From positions 27,951-91,950 of the forward strand of contig JANNKH010000028.1 in assembly GCA_031396205.1 (NCBI GenBank): a stretch of DNA of 64,000 nucleotides. Reading direction: 5' to 3'. The stretch is from CAISIP01 sp031396205. GTDB taxonomy: Bacteria > Pseudomonadota > Gammaproteobacteria > Burkholderiales > Burkholderiaceae_C. The position numbers and the translations under genes were made by a program. Of this stretch, positions 8,439 through 17,777 are shown in pieces (positions within the stretch are counted from its first letter, which is position 1; each line of letters opens with the position of its first letter). The notes under the pieces are model-generated. The model was not told the origin of the DNA. It did not search any database and worked only from the letters and a program-made list of their open reading frames with translations.

Positions 8439-9638
8439 TCAGCTGCTCAAGAAGACGCCGTCCCGCGCGACCACCCGACCCCGGCTGATGACGGTACGCT
8501 TCGGGCTGCGGCTGACGACTGCCTCGGCCACGCTCTCGGCCGGCAGGATCAGCAGGTTGGCCGGGCAGCCGACGTCCAGCCCGTATGGGGCGATTCCCAG
8601 CGCACGCGCGCCGGCCTGGCTGACAACGTCGAAAGCCGCCTCCAGGTCTTCGTCCTTGCTCCAGTCAAAGCGCAGCGCCAGCAACATCGCACGCTCGAGC
8701 ATGTCGCCATTGCCCATCGGGCTCCAGGTATCGCGGATACCGTCCGAGCCAGAGCAGACATTGACGCCCCGTCCGCGCAGCATCGCCACCGGCGGCACGG
8801 TCACCTGCGGCGGTGCGCAGGTCATGATCGAAATCCGCAGCGCCGCCAGCCGGTCGGCCAGCGGCAACAGATCGGCCGCCGGGAAGGCTCCCAGCGCATA
8901 GGCGTGGCTGATCATCACCTGACCCTGCTGGCCATGGGCCTCGGTCATGTCGGCGATACGCTCGATCTCCCAGCGCCCGAGTTCGCCCAGGTCGTGCAGG
9001 TGCAGGTCGATGCCACGGTCGAACTTCAGCGCAAGGCGGAACACGGCTTCCAGGTGCCGGATCGGGTCGTTGTCAATGCCGGCCGGATCGATGCCGCCCA
9101 CGACATCGAGACCGAGATCGAGCGACTGCTCCATCAGCTGCATGGTACCCGGGGCGGTCAGCATGCCGCCCTGCGGAAAGCTGACCAGTTGCAGGTCGAT
9201 CAGGTCACGGTATTGCTCGCGCAGCGCCAGCATCGCCTCGACGTGCCGCAGGCCCCACACCGTCTGCGCATCCACATGGCTGCGGAAGTACAGCGAGCCC
9301 TGTGCGATGCAGTGCTCGATCAATGGACCTGCGCGCTCGGCAATGGGCACCTGGAAGTCCTTCAACACGCCCTGTTCATTGGTGATGCGGTGGTTTCGCG
9401 TGGGCCCGGCGCTGTTGGGGCGCCACGGCGTGTTCCACAGGGTCTTGTCAAAATGCACATGGCTCTCGACCAGTGCCGGCAGCAGCAACTGTCCCGCGCC
9501 ATCGTACAAGGTCGCCAGCGCGGAGCTGGCGCTACCTTGAGGCAGCCTCGCGGCAATGGCTGCGTGCTCGTCAAGCACGATATCCTGGGCCGGCCCGCCC
9601 ATTGGGCGCACATTGCGGATGACCTGGGAATGGGTCAT
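8439..9638 (-). CDS. Cytosine-deaminase-like amidohydrolase
   Basis: A 399-residue enzyme of the CodA/AtzC type. All metal and catalytic motifs are present: SHVHFDKTLW (HxH plus Asp-Lys), IDLHLHDLGE, SHAYALG and GSDGIRDTW. Cytosine deaminase and N-isopropylammelide hydrolase share this pattern, so a deamination or dealkylation of a pyrimidine- or triazine-like ring is plausible. It lacks a signal peptide and is cytoplasmic. It lies between a flavin-reductase-like gene and a second amidohydrolase with short gaps, in the same transcription unit as the Dpp-type importer. The exact substrate cannot be read from the sequence. Confidence 0.82.
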   Translation of the reverse strand: MTHSQVIRNVRPMGGPAQDIVLDEHAAIAARLPQGSASSALATLYDGAGQLLLPALVESHVHFDKTLWNTPWRPNSAGPTRNHRITNEQGVLKDFQVPIAERAGPLIEHCIAQGSLYFRSHVDAQTVWGLRHVEAMLALREQYRDLIDLQLVSFPQGGMLTAPGTMQLMEQSLDLGLDVVGGIDPAGIDNDPIRHLEAVFRLALKFDRGIDLHLHDLGELGRWEIERIADMTEAHGQQGQVMISHAYALGAFPAADLLPLADRLAALRISIMTCAPPQVTVPPVAMLRGRGVNVCSGSDGIRDTWSPMGNGDMLERAMLLALRFDWSKDEDLEAAFDVVSQAGARALGIAPYGLDVGCPANLLILPAESVAEAVVSRSPKRTVISRGRVVARDGVFLSS

Positions 9639-9680
9639 GTCAGCTCTCCTGGTTTGGCGTCCCGGGCAAATCCCGGCGCC

Positions 9681-10316
9681 TCATTCGATCTCGTCGATCG
9701 GGTTCGACTCGACGCCAGCCGTCTGCGGGTCCATCGCGAAGCGGTCACGGGTGCGAACGTAGTAGCTGGCGCCGAACCGTGCCACCGGAAAATAGTGTTG
9801 CAGCTTCACCCGGTAGCGCTCGATATCGATCAGGTCCTCGCGCGCATGCAGCCACAGCACCTCGCCGATGAAGATATGCCGGCTGGCGGTCTCCAGCTTC
9901 TCTGCCAGCCGGCATTCGAATGCCACCGGCGCTTCAGTGATGCGGGGCGGCCGCACCGCGCGCGAGGGCGCGGTTGTGAGCCCGACCAGGTCGAGTTCGC
10001 TCTGGTCCGCCGGCACGGTTTCACCACAGCGGTGCATCTGCTCCGCCATGGCTTCGTCCGCTATATGCACCACGAACTGACCGCTGGCAAGGATGTTGGC
10101 CGAGGTGTGCTTGAGATGGTTGTCCTGCAGCTTGTTGACGCTGATCATCAGGATCGGCGGATCCTCGCCCATCATGTTGAACATGCTGAACGGCGCGGCG
10201 TTGACCACCCCATCGGCGTTTTGCGTCGTCACCAGCGCGATCGGCCGCGGCACGATCAGGCTGGCCATCAGCTTGTAGCGCTGGTAGGCGGTGATAGTGG
10301 AAAAATCAATCTGCAT
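9681..10316 (-). CDS. Flavin-reductase-domain (FMN-binding split barrel) protein
   Basis: A 211-residue protein of the flavoredoxin/flavin-reductase-like type. The N-terminal part SLIVPRPIALVTTQNADG, followed by NAAPFSMFN and ISVNK, is the FMN-binding split-barrel signature. Members bind FMN; some supply reduced flavin to two-component monooxygenases. No oxygenase gene is present in the operon, so either the partner is elsewhere or the protein acts on its own. It sits between two amidohydrolase genes (68 bp from the upstream one, 42 bp from the downstream one), so it is probably part of the same pathway. Confidence 0.8.
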   Translation of the reverse strand: MQIDFSTITAYQRYKLMASLIVPRPIALVTTQNADGVVNAAPFSMFNMMGEDPPILMISVNKLQDNHLKHTSANILASGQFVVHIADEAMAEQMHRCGETVPADQSELDLVGLTTAPSRAVRPPRITEAPVAFECRLAEKLETASRHIFIGEVLWLHAREDLIDIERYRVKLQHYFPVARFGASYYVRTRDRFAMDPQTAGVESNPIDEIE

Positions 10317-10384
10317 CGGGTGTGCCCTGGCGCCTTACGGCATGGAACGGTCTCATGGTGCCGTCACGGATAACAAGTGTTCCA

Positions 10385-11845
10385 TCAATAGTGCGAGCCC
10401 CGCCAGAGCGTGGCGGGGCTCGCCAGCAGGTGCTGCAACCCGGTACGTCCGAGCATGCGGTCGGTGGCGCGTTGCGCCTGTTCCATCACATCGGCCTCGT
10501 CGACGGTACGCACCTGGCCATCTTCCATCAATACCTGGCCGTTGACGATTGTGGTGCAGACGTCGGCCCCGTTTGCGAAGCAGGTCACGCGGTAGACCGG
10601 CATGTTGAGCGGCATCAGGTGCGGCTTGAACAGATCGACCAGGATGATGTCGGCTTTCTTGCCGGCTTCCAATGATCCGATCTCGTGTTCCATGCCCAGC
10701 GTGCGTGCGGCGTCGATGGTCACCATCTCCAGCACCTTGCCGTGCGGCAGCACGCCGGCATCACGGAAATGGCGCCGGTGGTAGTGCATGGCCTGGAACA
10801 TGTGACGGAACATGTCGTAGCTACGGTCGGGTGCGATGCCATCCGAACCCAGCGCCACCGTGACGCCGGCATCGAGCAACTCGGGCACCGGGCAACGCCC
10901 GCGGATCGACATGATCGCGCTGGGGTTGTGCACGATGCGCGTGCCGGTAGCCACGCAGGCGGCGATGTCCCCGGCCGTCAGGTCGATCGAATGCGACATG
11001 AAGGATGCGTCGCCGAGCAGGCCGAGATGCTCGTGCGCGTACTGCAACGTGCCGGCACGGTGTCCGTCCTGCGTGAATGTCAGGCCATGCCGGCGCGCCA
11101 GATCCATGTACTGGCCCGCCTGCTGGTGGAACACGTCGGCAAATTCCAACTGCTCGGGCGTGTGTTCGGGGTGGTAGACCGGCAGGGTCACGCAGATGTT
11201 CACCCGGCCGTCGGCGCGACCATGCTGGGTGCGGATGATCTCCTCGCAGCTCTCGTACATCTGCTCGAAGCCGACCTCCCGATCGACCCGCTGGTCGCCG
11301 TCCCACCTGGCGTAGACCATCGGCGCCGGCGGGCGTGACGGACCGACCGCCAGGACCGATCGGGTACCGGCCTGCGCAATCGCATCGCAGTGGCGTGCCG
11401 CGTAGCGCGGGTCGTCGACCCGCATGATGGTGTCGCCACCGCCGAACAGGCATACACCGGTGGTGGTGCCACAGCGCAGGCGCTCCAACGCCGCGAGCCG
11501 GGCCTCGGCATGCCAGAAGTCCTCGTCCGAACCCGTGGTGTAGATCGTCTCGCAGGCATTCGACCAGGCCTGCGCATCGCCACCGCCCATGGTCTTGAGC
11601 AGACCGTGGCCTGCGTGCGCGTGGCTGTCGATCAAGCCCGGCAGCACTGCCTTGCGGTAGGCATCGATCGACTTGACGGCGGTGTATCGCGCCTGCAGCT
11701 CCGCGGTGTTGCCGACGGCCACGATGCGGTCCGCGTTCACCGCGACCGCGCCATCTTCGATGACGCGGCGTGCGCCATCCATCGTGATGACGGTGCCGCG
11801 GACGATCAGCAGGTCGATGATTTCGGGGGTCGATGTCTCAGGCAT
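10385..11845 (-). CDS. Amidohydrolase of the chlorohydrolase / S-adenosylhomocysteine-deaminase type
   Basis: A 486-residue metal-dependent hydrolase. The full amidohydrolase pattern is present: PGLIDSHAHAGHG (HxH), the His in QDGHRAGTLQ, SHSIDL and LGSDGIAPDRSYDM, with a terminal KKADIILVDLF strand. Relatives deaminate or dechlorinate ring amines. The frame is open further upstream, but the ATG at 11845 is chosen because homologous sequence begins there and it overlaps the stop of the upstream ABC ATPase gene by 8 bp. Translation is therefore probably coupled to the transporter, tying import to catabolism. Confidence 0.82.
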   Translation of the reverse strand: MPETSTPEIIDLLIVRGTVITMDGARRVIEDGAVAVNADRIVAVGNTAELQARYTAVKSIDAYRKAVLPGLIDSHAHAGHGLLKTMGGGDAQAWSNACETIYTTGSDEDFWHAEARLAALERLRCGTTTGVCLFGGGDTIMRVDDPRYAARHCDAIAQAGTRSVLAVGPSRPPAPMVYARWDGDQRVDREVGFEQMYESCEEIIRTQHGRADGRVNICVTLPVYHPEHTPEQLEFADVFHQQAGQYMDLARRHGLTFTQDGHRAGTLQYAHEHLGLLGDASFMSHSIDLTAGDIAACVATGTRIVHNPSAIMSIRGRCPVPELLDAGVTVALGSDGIAPDRSYDMFRHMFQAMHYHRRHFRDAGVLPHGKVLEMVTIDAARTLGMEHEIGSLEAGKKADIILVDLFKPHLMPLNMPVYRVTCFANGADVCTTIVNGQVLMEDGQVRTVDEADVMEQAQRATDRMLGRTGLQHLLASPATLWRGSHY

Positions 11846-13007
11846 GGGCAGCAACAGTTGAATGGTGGAATGGCACCGGAATGCGGCGCTCCTGCACCGC
11901 ATGGCAGGCGATCCGTGCGTCGTCCTCCTGCGCCTGCAGCTGCGGGTTCTCGCTGCGGCAACGCTCGTTGGCATGCGGGCACCGTGGGTGGAAGGTGCAG
12001 CCGCAAGGCGGGTTGAGCGGACTCGGAATCTCGCCGGTGATCGGCGACTTGTCGCGCCCGCGCGCGTCGAGCTGGGGCAAGGCTGCCAGCAGCAACTGGG
12101 TGTACGGATGCTTGGGCGCCTCGAACAAGGTCCGTGTGGGCGCGACCTCGACCAGGCGCCCAAGATACATCACGCCGACGTCGTGCGACACATAATTGAT
12201 CACCGCCAGGTTGTGGCTGATGAACAGGCAGGTCAGGCCGAGCTGTTGTTGCAGCTGGCGCAGCAAGTTCAGGATCTGCGCCTGCACCGAGACGTCCAGC
12301 GCCGAGGTCGGCTCGTCGCAGACCAGGAAACTTGGATTGCCGGCCAGCGCCCGCGCAATCGATACCCGCTGGCGCTGGCCACCCGAGAATTCGTGCGGAA
12401 ACTTCAGCGCATCGGCCGGCGCCAGGCCGACCTGGCGCAACAACTCAAGCACCCCCGGCCTGACCAGCGACTCGGGCAGCAGCTTCTGGAACCGGATCGG
12501 CTCTGCGATCGCCGTGCCGACGCGGTAACGCGGGTTCAGCGAGGCATAGGGATCCTGGAAGATCATCTGCACTCGGTGGCCCTTGTGCGCCGCATCGGCA
12601 AAGCGCGTGCTGCCGGAGGTGGGCTTGTCCAGACCGGCGACCAGGCGCGCCAGTGTCGACTTGCCGCAGCCTGATTCCCCGACCAGGCTGAAGGTTTCGC
12701 CGCGCCGGATCGAGAAACCCACGCCGTCGACCGCCTTGATCACCGGCTGCGGGCCACCCAGCGCACCGCGGAACAGGCCGGAGCCGACCGGGAAATGGCG
12801 GGTGAGGTCCTGCACTTCCAGGCTCACCGCCGCGCCGGCCTGCGCCACGATGCGCGGTCCGGTGCCAGGAGCATTCGCAGCCGCTATGGCGCTCGGCGCG
12901 GGCCCAAGCCTGGTCGCAGCGTGTTCTTGCAGCATCGCGTTCATCAGGCATGCTCCATGCTGCGCATTGCGCAATTCGCCCTTGGGAACGGCCCTGCGGT
13001 GTCTCAT
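11838..13007 (-). CDS. Dpp/Opp-type ABC importer ATP-binding protein (DppF-like)
   Basis: A 389-residue ATPase with Walker A GESGCGKST, Q-loop FQDPYASLNP, signature FSGGQRQR, Walker B LVCDEPTSALD and the switch His in FISHNLAV. The C-terminal oligopeptide/dipeptide extension has cysteines (CGCTFHPRCPHANERC) that bind an Fe-S cluster in related proteins. The start at 13007 overlaps the upstream gene's stop as ATGA; an internal ATG at 12944 with GGAG upstream is an alternative. Together with the next gene it powers the importer. Peptide-type importers also carry other small polar compounds. Confidence 0.9.
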   Translation of the reverse strand: MRHRRAVPKGELRNAQHGACLMNAMLQEHAATRLGPAPSAIAAANAPGTGPRIVAQAGAAVSLEVQDLTRHFPVGSGLFRGALGGPQPVIKAVDGVGFSIRRGETFSLVGESGCGKSTLARLVAGLDKPTSGSTRFADAAHKGHRVQMIFQDPYASLNPRYRVGTAIAEPIRFQKLLPESLVRPGVLELLRQVGLAPADALKFPHEFSGGQRQRVSIARALAGNPSFLVCDEPTSALDVSVQAQILNLLRQLQQQLGLTCLFISHNLAVINYVSHDVGVMYLGRLVEVAPTRTLFEAPKHPYTQLLLAALPQLDARGRDKSPITGEIPSPLNPPCGCTFHPRCPHANERCRSENPQLQAQEDDARIACHAVQERRIPVPFHHSTVAAHA

Positions 13008-14005
13008 GCCGCCACCTCTTCACCCTGACGGGTCTCGGTCGCGAGCCAGCAGGCCACGTCGTGGCGCGCGGTGCGGGCGGTGATCGCGGGACTTTGTTCG
13101 CGACAGCGGTCCATCGCGCTGGGGCAGCGCGGATTGAACGCACAACCCAGCGGGCGCGCATTGAGCCGGGGCATCGCGCCGTCGATCTGCGACAGCGGCC
13201 CGGTGATCGGCTTGAGCGAGGGAATAGCGCCCATCAGGCCGCGGGTATAAGGATGCACAGGGTTGCGGATCACGTCCTCCACCGGCCCGATCTCGACGAT
13301 GCGACCGGCATACATTACTGCCACCCGGTCGGCGGTCTCGGCGATCACGCCCATGTCGTGCGTGACCAGCAGCATGGCGGTGCCCTTGTCACGGCACAAG
13401 CTGCGCAGCAGTTGCAGCACCTGGGCCTGGATCGACACATCGAGCGCCGTGGTGGGCTCGTCTGCGACGACCAGCTGGGGCTCGGCGCACAGTGCCAGTG
13501 CTATCACGATGCGCTGGCGCATGCCACCCGAGAACTGGTGCGGGTAGGAGTCGAAGCGCGCCTCAGGAGCGGGGATGCCGACCGCGCGCATCAGACCGAG
13601 CGCGCGCTGCACGGCTTCGTCATGCGTCACCGGCAGATGGGTCAGGATGGTCTCGACCAGTTGGTCGCCGATCTGCAGCAGCGGGTTCAGGCTCATCAGC
13701 GGATCCTGGAAGATCGCGCCGATCTCCTTGCCGCGGATCTTGCGCATCTCGCGTTGCGACAGCGTATCGAGGCGGCGTTCACCGAGCCGGATTGCGCCGG
13801 CCGCGACGCGCCCGGGCGGGTCCAGCAGACCCAGGATGGCCATCCCGGTGAGCGATTTGCCGGCGCCCGATTCACCGACGAAGCCGAGTATTTCGCCTGG
13901 GGCGATTGAAAAGGCGATGTTGTCCAGTGCCAGCAGCGTGCCGCGGCGGGTCGGAATCTCGACCCGCAGGCCGTCGACCGTCAGGACAGGAGCAGTGTTC
14001 GTCAT
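13004..14005 (-). CDS. Dpp/Opp-type ABC importer ATP-binding protein (DppD-like)
   Basis: A 333-residue ATPase: Walker A GESGAGKSL, Q-loop FQDPLMSLNP, signature FSGGMRQR, Walker B VVADEPTTALD, LVTHDMGV, and the cysteine-containing C-terminal extension (CAFNPRCPSAMDRC). It pairs with the DppF-like ATPase to form the heterodimeric motor. It follows the DppC-like permease gene by 10 bp and overlaps the next gene by 4 bp. Confidence 0.92.
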   Translation of the reverse strand: MTNTAPVLTVDGLRVEIPTRRGTLLALDNIAFSIAPGEILGFVGESGAGKSLTGMAILGLLDPPGRVAAGAIRLGERRLDTLSQREMRKIRGKEIGAIFQDPLMSLNPLLQIGDQLVETILTHLPVTHDEAVQRALGLMRAVGIPAPEARFDSYPHQFSGGMRQRIVIALALCAEPQLVVADEPTTALDVSIQAQVLQLLRSLCRDKGTAMLLVTHDMGVIAETADRVAVMYAGRIVEIGPVEDVIRNPVHPYTRGLMGAIPSLKPITGPLSQIDGAMPRLNARPLGCAFNPRCPSAMDRCREQSPAITARTARHDVACWLATETRQGEEVAA

Positions 14006-14015
14006 CGTCGCGCTC

Positions 14016-14963
14016 TCATTTCAGCTTGGGGTTGAACACGTCGCGCAGCCAATCGCCGAGCAGGTTGATCGCCAGCACCAGCACGATCAGCAACACCCCC
14101 GGCATCACCGTAACCCACCACTCGCCGGAGAACAGCACCTCGTTGCCGATGCGGATCAGCGTGCCCAGCGACGGCGACGTGGGCGGCACACCCAGTCCCA
14201 GGAAACTGAGTGTGGCCTCGGTCAGGATGCCCAGGCCCAGTGACAAAGTCGCGATCACCAGCACCGGTCCCAGCACATTGGGCAGCACATGCTTGAACAG
14301 GATGCGCAACGGGCCCATGCCGATCAGCTTGGCCGCATGCACATAGTCCTTGGACTTCTCGACCAGCGTCGCGCCGCGGACCGTACGCGCGTACTGGACC
14401 CAGGTCGAGATGCCGATCGCGAAGATGACCACGAACAGCGCGAGCTTTTCATGCACTTCACGCGGCAAGGCAGCGCGCGACAGGCCGTCGATCAGCAGCG
14501 CGACCAGGATGGTTGGAAAGCTCAGCTGCATGTCGGCCAGGCGCATGATGGCGTTGTCGATGCGCCCGCCCGCATAGCCGCTGACCAGGCCCAACGTGAC
14601 ACCCACCACCAACGCAAACACGGTGGCGCTGAAGCTCACCATCAGCGAGATGCGCAGGCCGTACATCAGCACCGACAGCAGGTCGCGGCCCTGGCCGTCG
14701 GTGCCCAGCGGAAAGCGCATCTGCCCGTCGGCCAGCCACACCGGTGGCAGGCGGGCGTTGGTGAGTTCGAGCACCATGGGATCGAACGGATTTTGCGGCG
14801 CCAGAACAGGCGCAAACAGCGCGATCAGCACGAACAGCAGCAGCACCGCAAACGACACCATGGCTGTGGGCGTGCGCCGGAAGCTATAGTAGAAGTCGCT
14901 GTCGGCGAATCGGTCCCAGGTTGTCGGCGCAGCGGATTGCGGCGGGGATGCGGTGGTGTTCAT
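14016..14963 (-). CDS. Dpp/Opp-type ABC importer permease (DppC-like)
   Basis: A 315-residue inner-membrane permease with an N-terminal cytoplasmic helix and one transmembrane segment (MVSFAVLLLFVLIALFAPVL), then five more. It carries the EAA-loop region (AAKLIGMGPLRILFKHVLPN) that contacts the ATPases and a PTSPSLG segment typical of DppC. It is separated from dppB by an unusually long 116-bp gap that holds a hairpin repeat; the other core junctions in the operon are a few bases or overlaps. Confidence 0.92.
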   Translation of the reverse strand: MNTTASPPQSAAPTTWDRFADSDFYYSFRRTPTAMVSFAVLLLFVLIALFAPVLAPQNPFDPMVLELTNARLPPVWLADGQMRFPLGTDGQGRDLLSVLMYGLRISLMVSFSATVFALVVGVTLGLVSGYAGGRIDNAIMRLADMQLSFPTILVALLIDGLSRAALPREVHEKLALFVVIFAIGISTWVQYARTVRGATLVEKSKDYVHAAKLIGMGPLRILFKHVLPNVLGPVLVIATLSLGLGILTEATLSFLGLGVPPTSPSLGTLIRIGNEVLFSGEWWVTVMPGVLLIVLVLAINLLGDWLRDVFNPKLK

Positions 14964-14994
14964 GTCAGTACCGCCCGGCCGTTCCGAAGGTACT

Positions 14995-15040
14995 GAGCGC
15001 CCCCTCGGGGGGCAGCGAACGAAGTGAGCGTGGGGGTGGT
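14995..15040. repeat. REP-like GC-rich hairpin repeat between the permease genes
   Basis: The element begins with GCGCCCCCTCGGGGGGCAGC, a CCCCC/GGGGG hairpin with a TC-centred loop. It is followed by GAACGAAGTGAGCGTGGGGG, which can also pair back onto the C tract. I recall sequences of this kind as a dispersed intergenic repeat in Comamonadaceae, so it probably belongs to a genome-wide family; only one copy was seen here. Inside an operon it could stabilise the upstream mRNA segment or lower expression of downstream genes. Confidence 0.5.
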
Positions 15041-15079
15041 TTCATGTTGCTTGCTCGTGGTGGTGGGTGCGGCGCTTCT

Positions 15080-16045
15080 TCATGCCAGCCGCACGCGGGG
15101 ATCGACACGGAAATACAACAGGTCGACGACGGTATTGATGACCACGAATACCAGCGCGATCAGCATCAGATAGGCGGCGATGACCGGGATATCGCCAAAG
15201 GTGATGGCCTGGATGATCAAAAGGCCCATGCCAGGCCACTGGAACACGGTCTCGGTGATGATCGAGAACGCGATCAGCGCGCCCAGCTGCAGGCCGGCCA
15301 CGGTGATCACCGGGATCAGCGTGTTTTTCAGCGCATGGTGGAAATGGATGGACCGGTCCGCGATACCGCGTGCGCGGGCAAACTTGATGTAGTCGGTGCG
15401 CAGCACCTCCAGCATCTCGGAACGCACCAGACGCATGAACAGCGTGAGCTGAAACAGCGCCAAGGTGATCGACGGCATGATCAGCGACTTGAGGCCGTTT
15501 GCGGTCAGCAGGCCGGTGCTCCAGTCGCCGATGCGCACGACGTCCCCACGGCCGAATGCCGGCAACCAGTTGAGTTCCACCGAGAAGATCAGGATCAGGA
15601 TGATGCCGGTCAAAAAGGACGGCACCGAGACGCCGATCAGCGACACAACCTGCATGGTATGGGCCAGCCATGAGTTGCGCCGGATGCCTGCGTACACCCC
15701 CATCGGAATGCCCAGGCCCAGGGCCAGCAGCGCGGCGCACAGACTGAGCTCCAACGTGGCCGGCACCCGCGACGCCAGCAACTGCCCGACGGGTTCGAGG
15801 TTGCGGTAGGAAATGCCGAATTCGCCCTGCACCGCCAGACCCAGATACTTGAAGAAGCGCCAAACCAGTGGCTGGTCCAGCCCCAAGGCGGTACGCATGG
15901 CCTGTTGCTGTTCCAGCGTCGCCCTCTCGCCCAGCAGGTTGTTGACGGGATCACCGATGTAATTGAACAACAGGAACGAGATGAACGACACGCCGATCAT
16001 CACGAGCAGGCCGTTCCAGAGACGGGTGGACAGGAAGCGCAGCAT
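15080..16045 (-). CDS. Dpp/Opp-type ABC importer permease (DppB-like)
   Basis: A 321-residue permease with the DppB layout: an N-terminal helix (LLVMIGVSFISFLLFNYIGDPV), a periplasmic loop of about 65 residues containing the GLDQPLVWRFFKYL segment, five more helices, and the EAA loop (FARARGIADRSIHFHHALKN). The ATG at 16045 (MLRFLSTRLW) is preferred over 16087 because DppB proteins begin at this point. It follows the binding-protein gene in the same operon. Confidence 0.92.
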   Translation of the reverse strand: MLRFLSTRLWNGLLVMIGVSFISFLLFNYIGDPVNNLLGERATLEQQQAMRTALGLDQPLVWRFFKYLGLAVQGEFGISYRNLEPVGQLLASRVPATLELSLCAALLALGLGIPMGVYAGIRRNSWLAHTMQVVSLIGVSVPSFLTGIILILIFSVELNWLPAFGRGDVVRIGDWSTGLLTANGLKSLIMPSITLALFQLTLFMRLVRSEMLEVLRTDYIKFARARGIADRSIHFHHALKNTLIPVITVAGLQLGALIAFSIITETVFQWPGMGLLIIQAITFGDIPVIAAYLMLIALVFVVINTVVDLLYFRVDPRVRLA

Positions 16046-16119
16046 GGATAGGTTCCGGTTGGTTTGGGCCAGCGCGCGCCAGGGCACGCGCCGCCAACGT
16101 CAGCAGCGGGAGGTCGGTC

Positions 16120-17697
16120 TCAGGGCATGGAAACCAGGCGCAGGCGCATCTGGTTGTCCGCGCTCTGGCGCAGCTCGACACCCTTTTTCGCGGCCCAGGT
16201 GATGGGCTGCTGATGCAGCGGCAGGTAGACCATGTCGTTGCGGATGATCGTCACTGCCTCGCCGATCAGGGCGGTGCGCTTGGCCGGGTCCAGTTCGGAC
16301 GAAATCTTCGGGAACAGCGCATCGAGCGCCGGATTGGTATAGCCACCGGTATTCAGGCCGCCCATGGTCTTGCTACGCGTGGCCGTGGTGTCGGTGAGCA
16401 GTGCATACGAATCGACCATCGGCAGTCCGGCGTGTCCGATCATGTACAGCGACACGTCCTGCGTGTTCAGGCGCACGCTCCATTTCGCGACCGGCTCGAA
16501 CTGCGGCGTGATCTTGATGCCGACCCGGCCCAGCATCGAGATTACTGCCAGGCAGATCTGCTCGTCGTACACGTACCGGTTGTTCGGGCATTGCATTCCG
16601 ACCGTGAAGCCGTTCGGGTAGCCGGCTTCCGCCAGCAGCTTCTTGGACGCCTCCGGATCAAACGGCAGCACGCGGTTGTTCAGTCCCTGGGGCGCGCCGT
16701 TGAGGATGGGCGACAGGACCATGCCAGCGGGCCACGACACGCCACGCATCACCGAACGCTTGATCGCCTCGACGTCGATCGCCTGGTACAGCGCCTTGCG
16801 CACGCGCAGGTCCTTGAACGGGTTCTTGCCCTTGACATCGGAGTACAGCAACTCGTCGCGGAACTGGTCCATGCCAAAGAAAATGGTGCGCAGTTCCGGC
16901 CCTTGCACGACGCTGAAGGAGCCAGAGCTGTTGATGCGCGGCACGTCCTGCAATGGCACGCTGATGGTGGCGTCGAGTGCGCCCGACAACAGCGACGCGG
17001 TGCGGGTCGCGTCGGACTGGATCGGCGTGAACACCACCTCGGTCAGGTTGTGCCTGGGCTTGTCCCACCAGGTCGGATTGGCCGCCAGCACGGTCTTCAC
17101 GTCGACCTCGCGTGACTTGAGCATGAACGGGCCGGTGCCATTGGTATTGCGGTTGGCGAAGTTCTCCTTTTTCTGCTGCAGATCGCTGGCTTCGGCGGAA
17201 TTGTTGGCCTCGCTCCAGGCCTTGCTCATGACGGTGAAGCTCATCAGGTTGTTGAGCAACAACGGGAACGGTGCCTTGGTTTCCACATCCACGGTGAAAG
17301 CATCGACCTTGCGCATCTCCTTGATGCCGCCCAGGTCGAGCTTGGTGATCGAGCCTGGACTCTGTACCCGGCTCCAGCTGAACACGACGTCATCGGCGGT
17401 GAACGGTTCACCGTTGTGGAACTTGACACCCTGGCGCAGCTTGAAGCGCCACACGGTGGGGCTGACGGCGGACCAGGACTCGGCCAGTGCCGGTTCGACC
17501 TTCAGCTGTTCGTTGAAGCGCGCCAGGCCTTCGTAGATATTGCTCATGAACGCAGTCGTGAACGAATTGTTGGTCGAATACGGGTCCATCGACAAGGCGT
17601 CTGCCGAGGCGGTCCAGGTAAATGTCTTGGCCTGCAAGGAGCCGGCTCCGAAGGTGACGGACAGCGCCAGACCGAGCGCCAATAGGTGTTTTTTCAT
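16120..17697 (-). CDS. Periplasmic substrate-binding protein of the peptide/nickel (SBP family 5) type
   Basis: A 525-residue exported binding protein. The signal peptide MKKHLLALGLALSVTFGAG...LQA is followed by a cluster C binding-protein fold with LAESWSAVSPTVWRFKLRQG and FTADDVVFSW, the family 5 signature. The start at 17697 has AGGAGTG at good spacing; a frame extension to 17781 is not needed. It captures the ligand for the DppBCDF-like transporter. Family 5 proteins bind peptides, opines, nickel or other small solutes, so the ligand is open; the amidohydrolases downstream suggest a nitrogen-rich small molecule. Confidence 0.92.
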   Translation of the reverse strand: MKKHLLALGLALSVTFGAGSLQAKTFTWTASADALSMDPYSTNNSFTTAFMSNIYEGLARFNEQLKVEPALAESWSAVSPTVWRFKLRQGVKFHNGEPFTADDVVFSWSRVQSPGSITKLDLGGIKEMRKVDAFTVDVETKAPFPLLLNNLMSFTVMSKAWSEANNSAEASDLQQKKENFANRNTNGTGPFMLKSREVDVKTVLAANPTWWDKPRHNLTEVVFTPIQSDATRTASLLSGALDATISVPLQDVPRINSSGSFSVVQGPELRTIFFGMDQFRDELLYSDVKGKNPFKDLRVRKALYQAIDVEAIKRSVMRGVSWPAGMVLSPILNGAPQGLNNRVLPFDPEASKKLLAEAGYPNGFTVGMQCPNNRYVYDEQICLAVISMLGRVGIKITPQFEPVAKWSVRLNTQDVSLYMIGHAGLPMVDSYALLTDTTATRSKTMGGLNTGGYTNPALDALFPKISSELDPAKRTALIGEAVTIIRNDMVYLPLHQQPITWAAKKGVELRQSADNQMRLRLVSMP

Positions 17698-17777
17698 GCG
17701 ATCACTCCTGGTGGTTGTGGTGGTGGTAAGAAAGGGAAGAAGCATTGGGTTGCGCCGGCTGTCGGTTGCACGCAATC

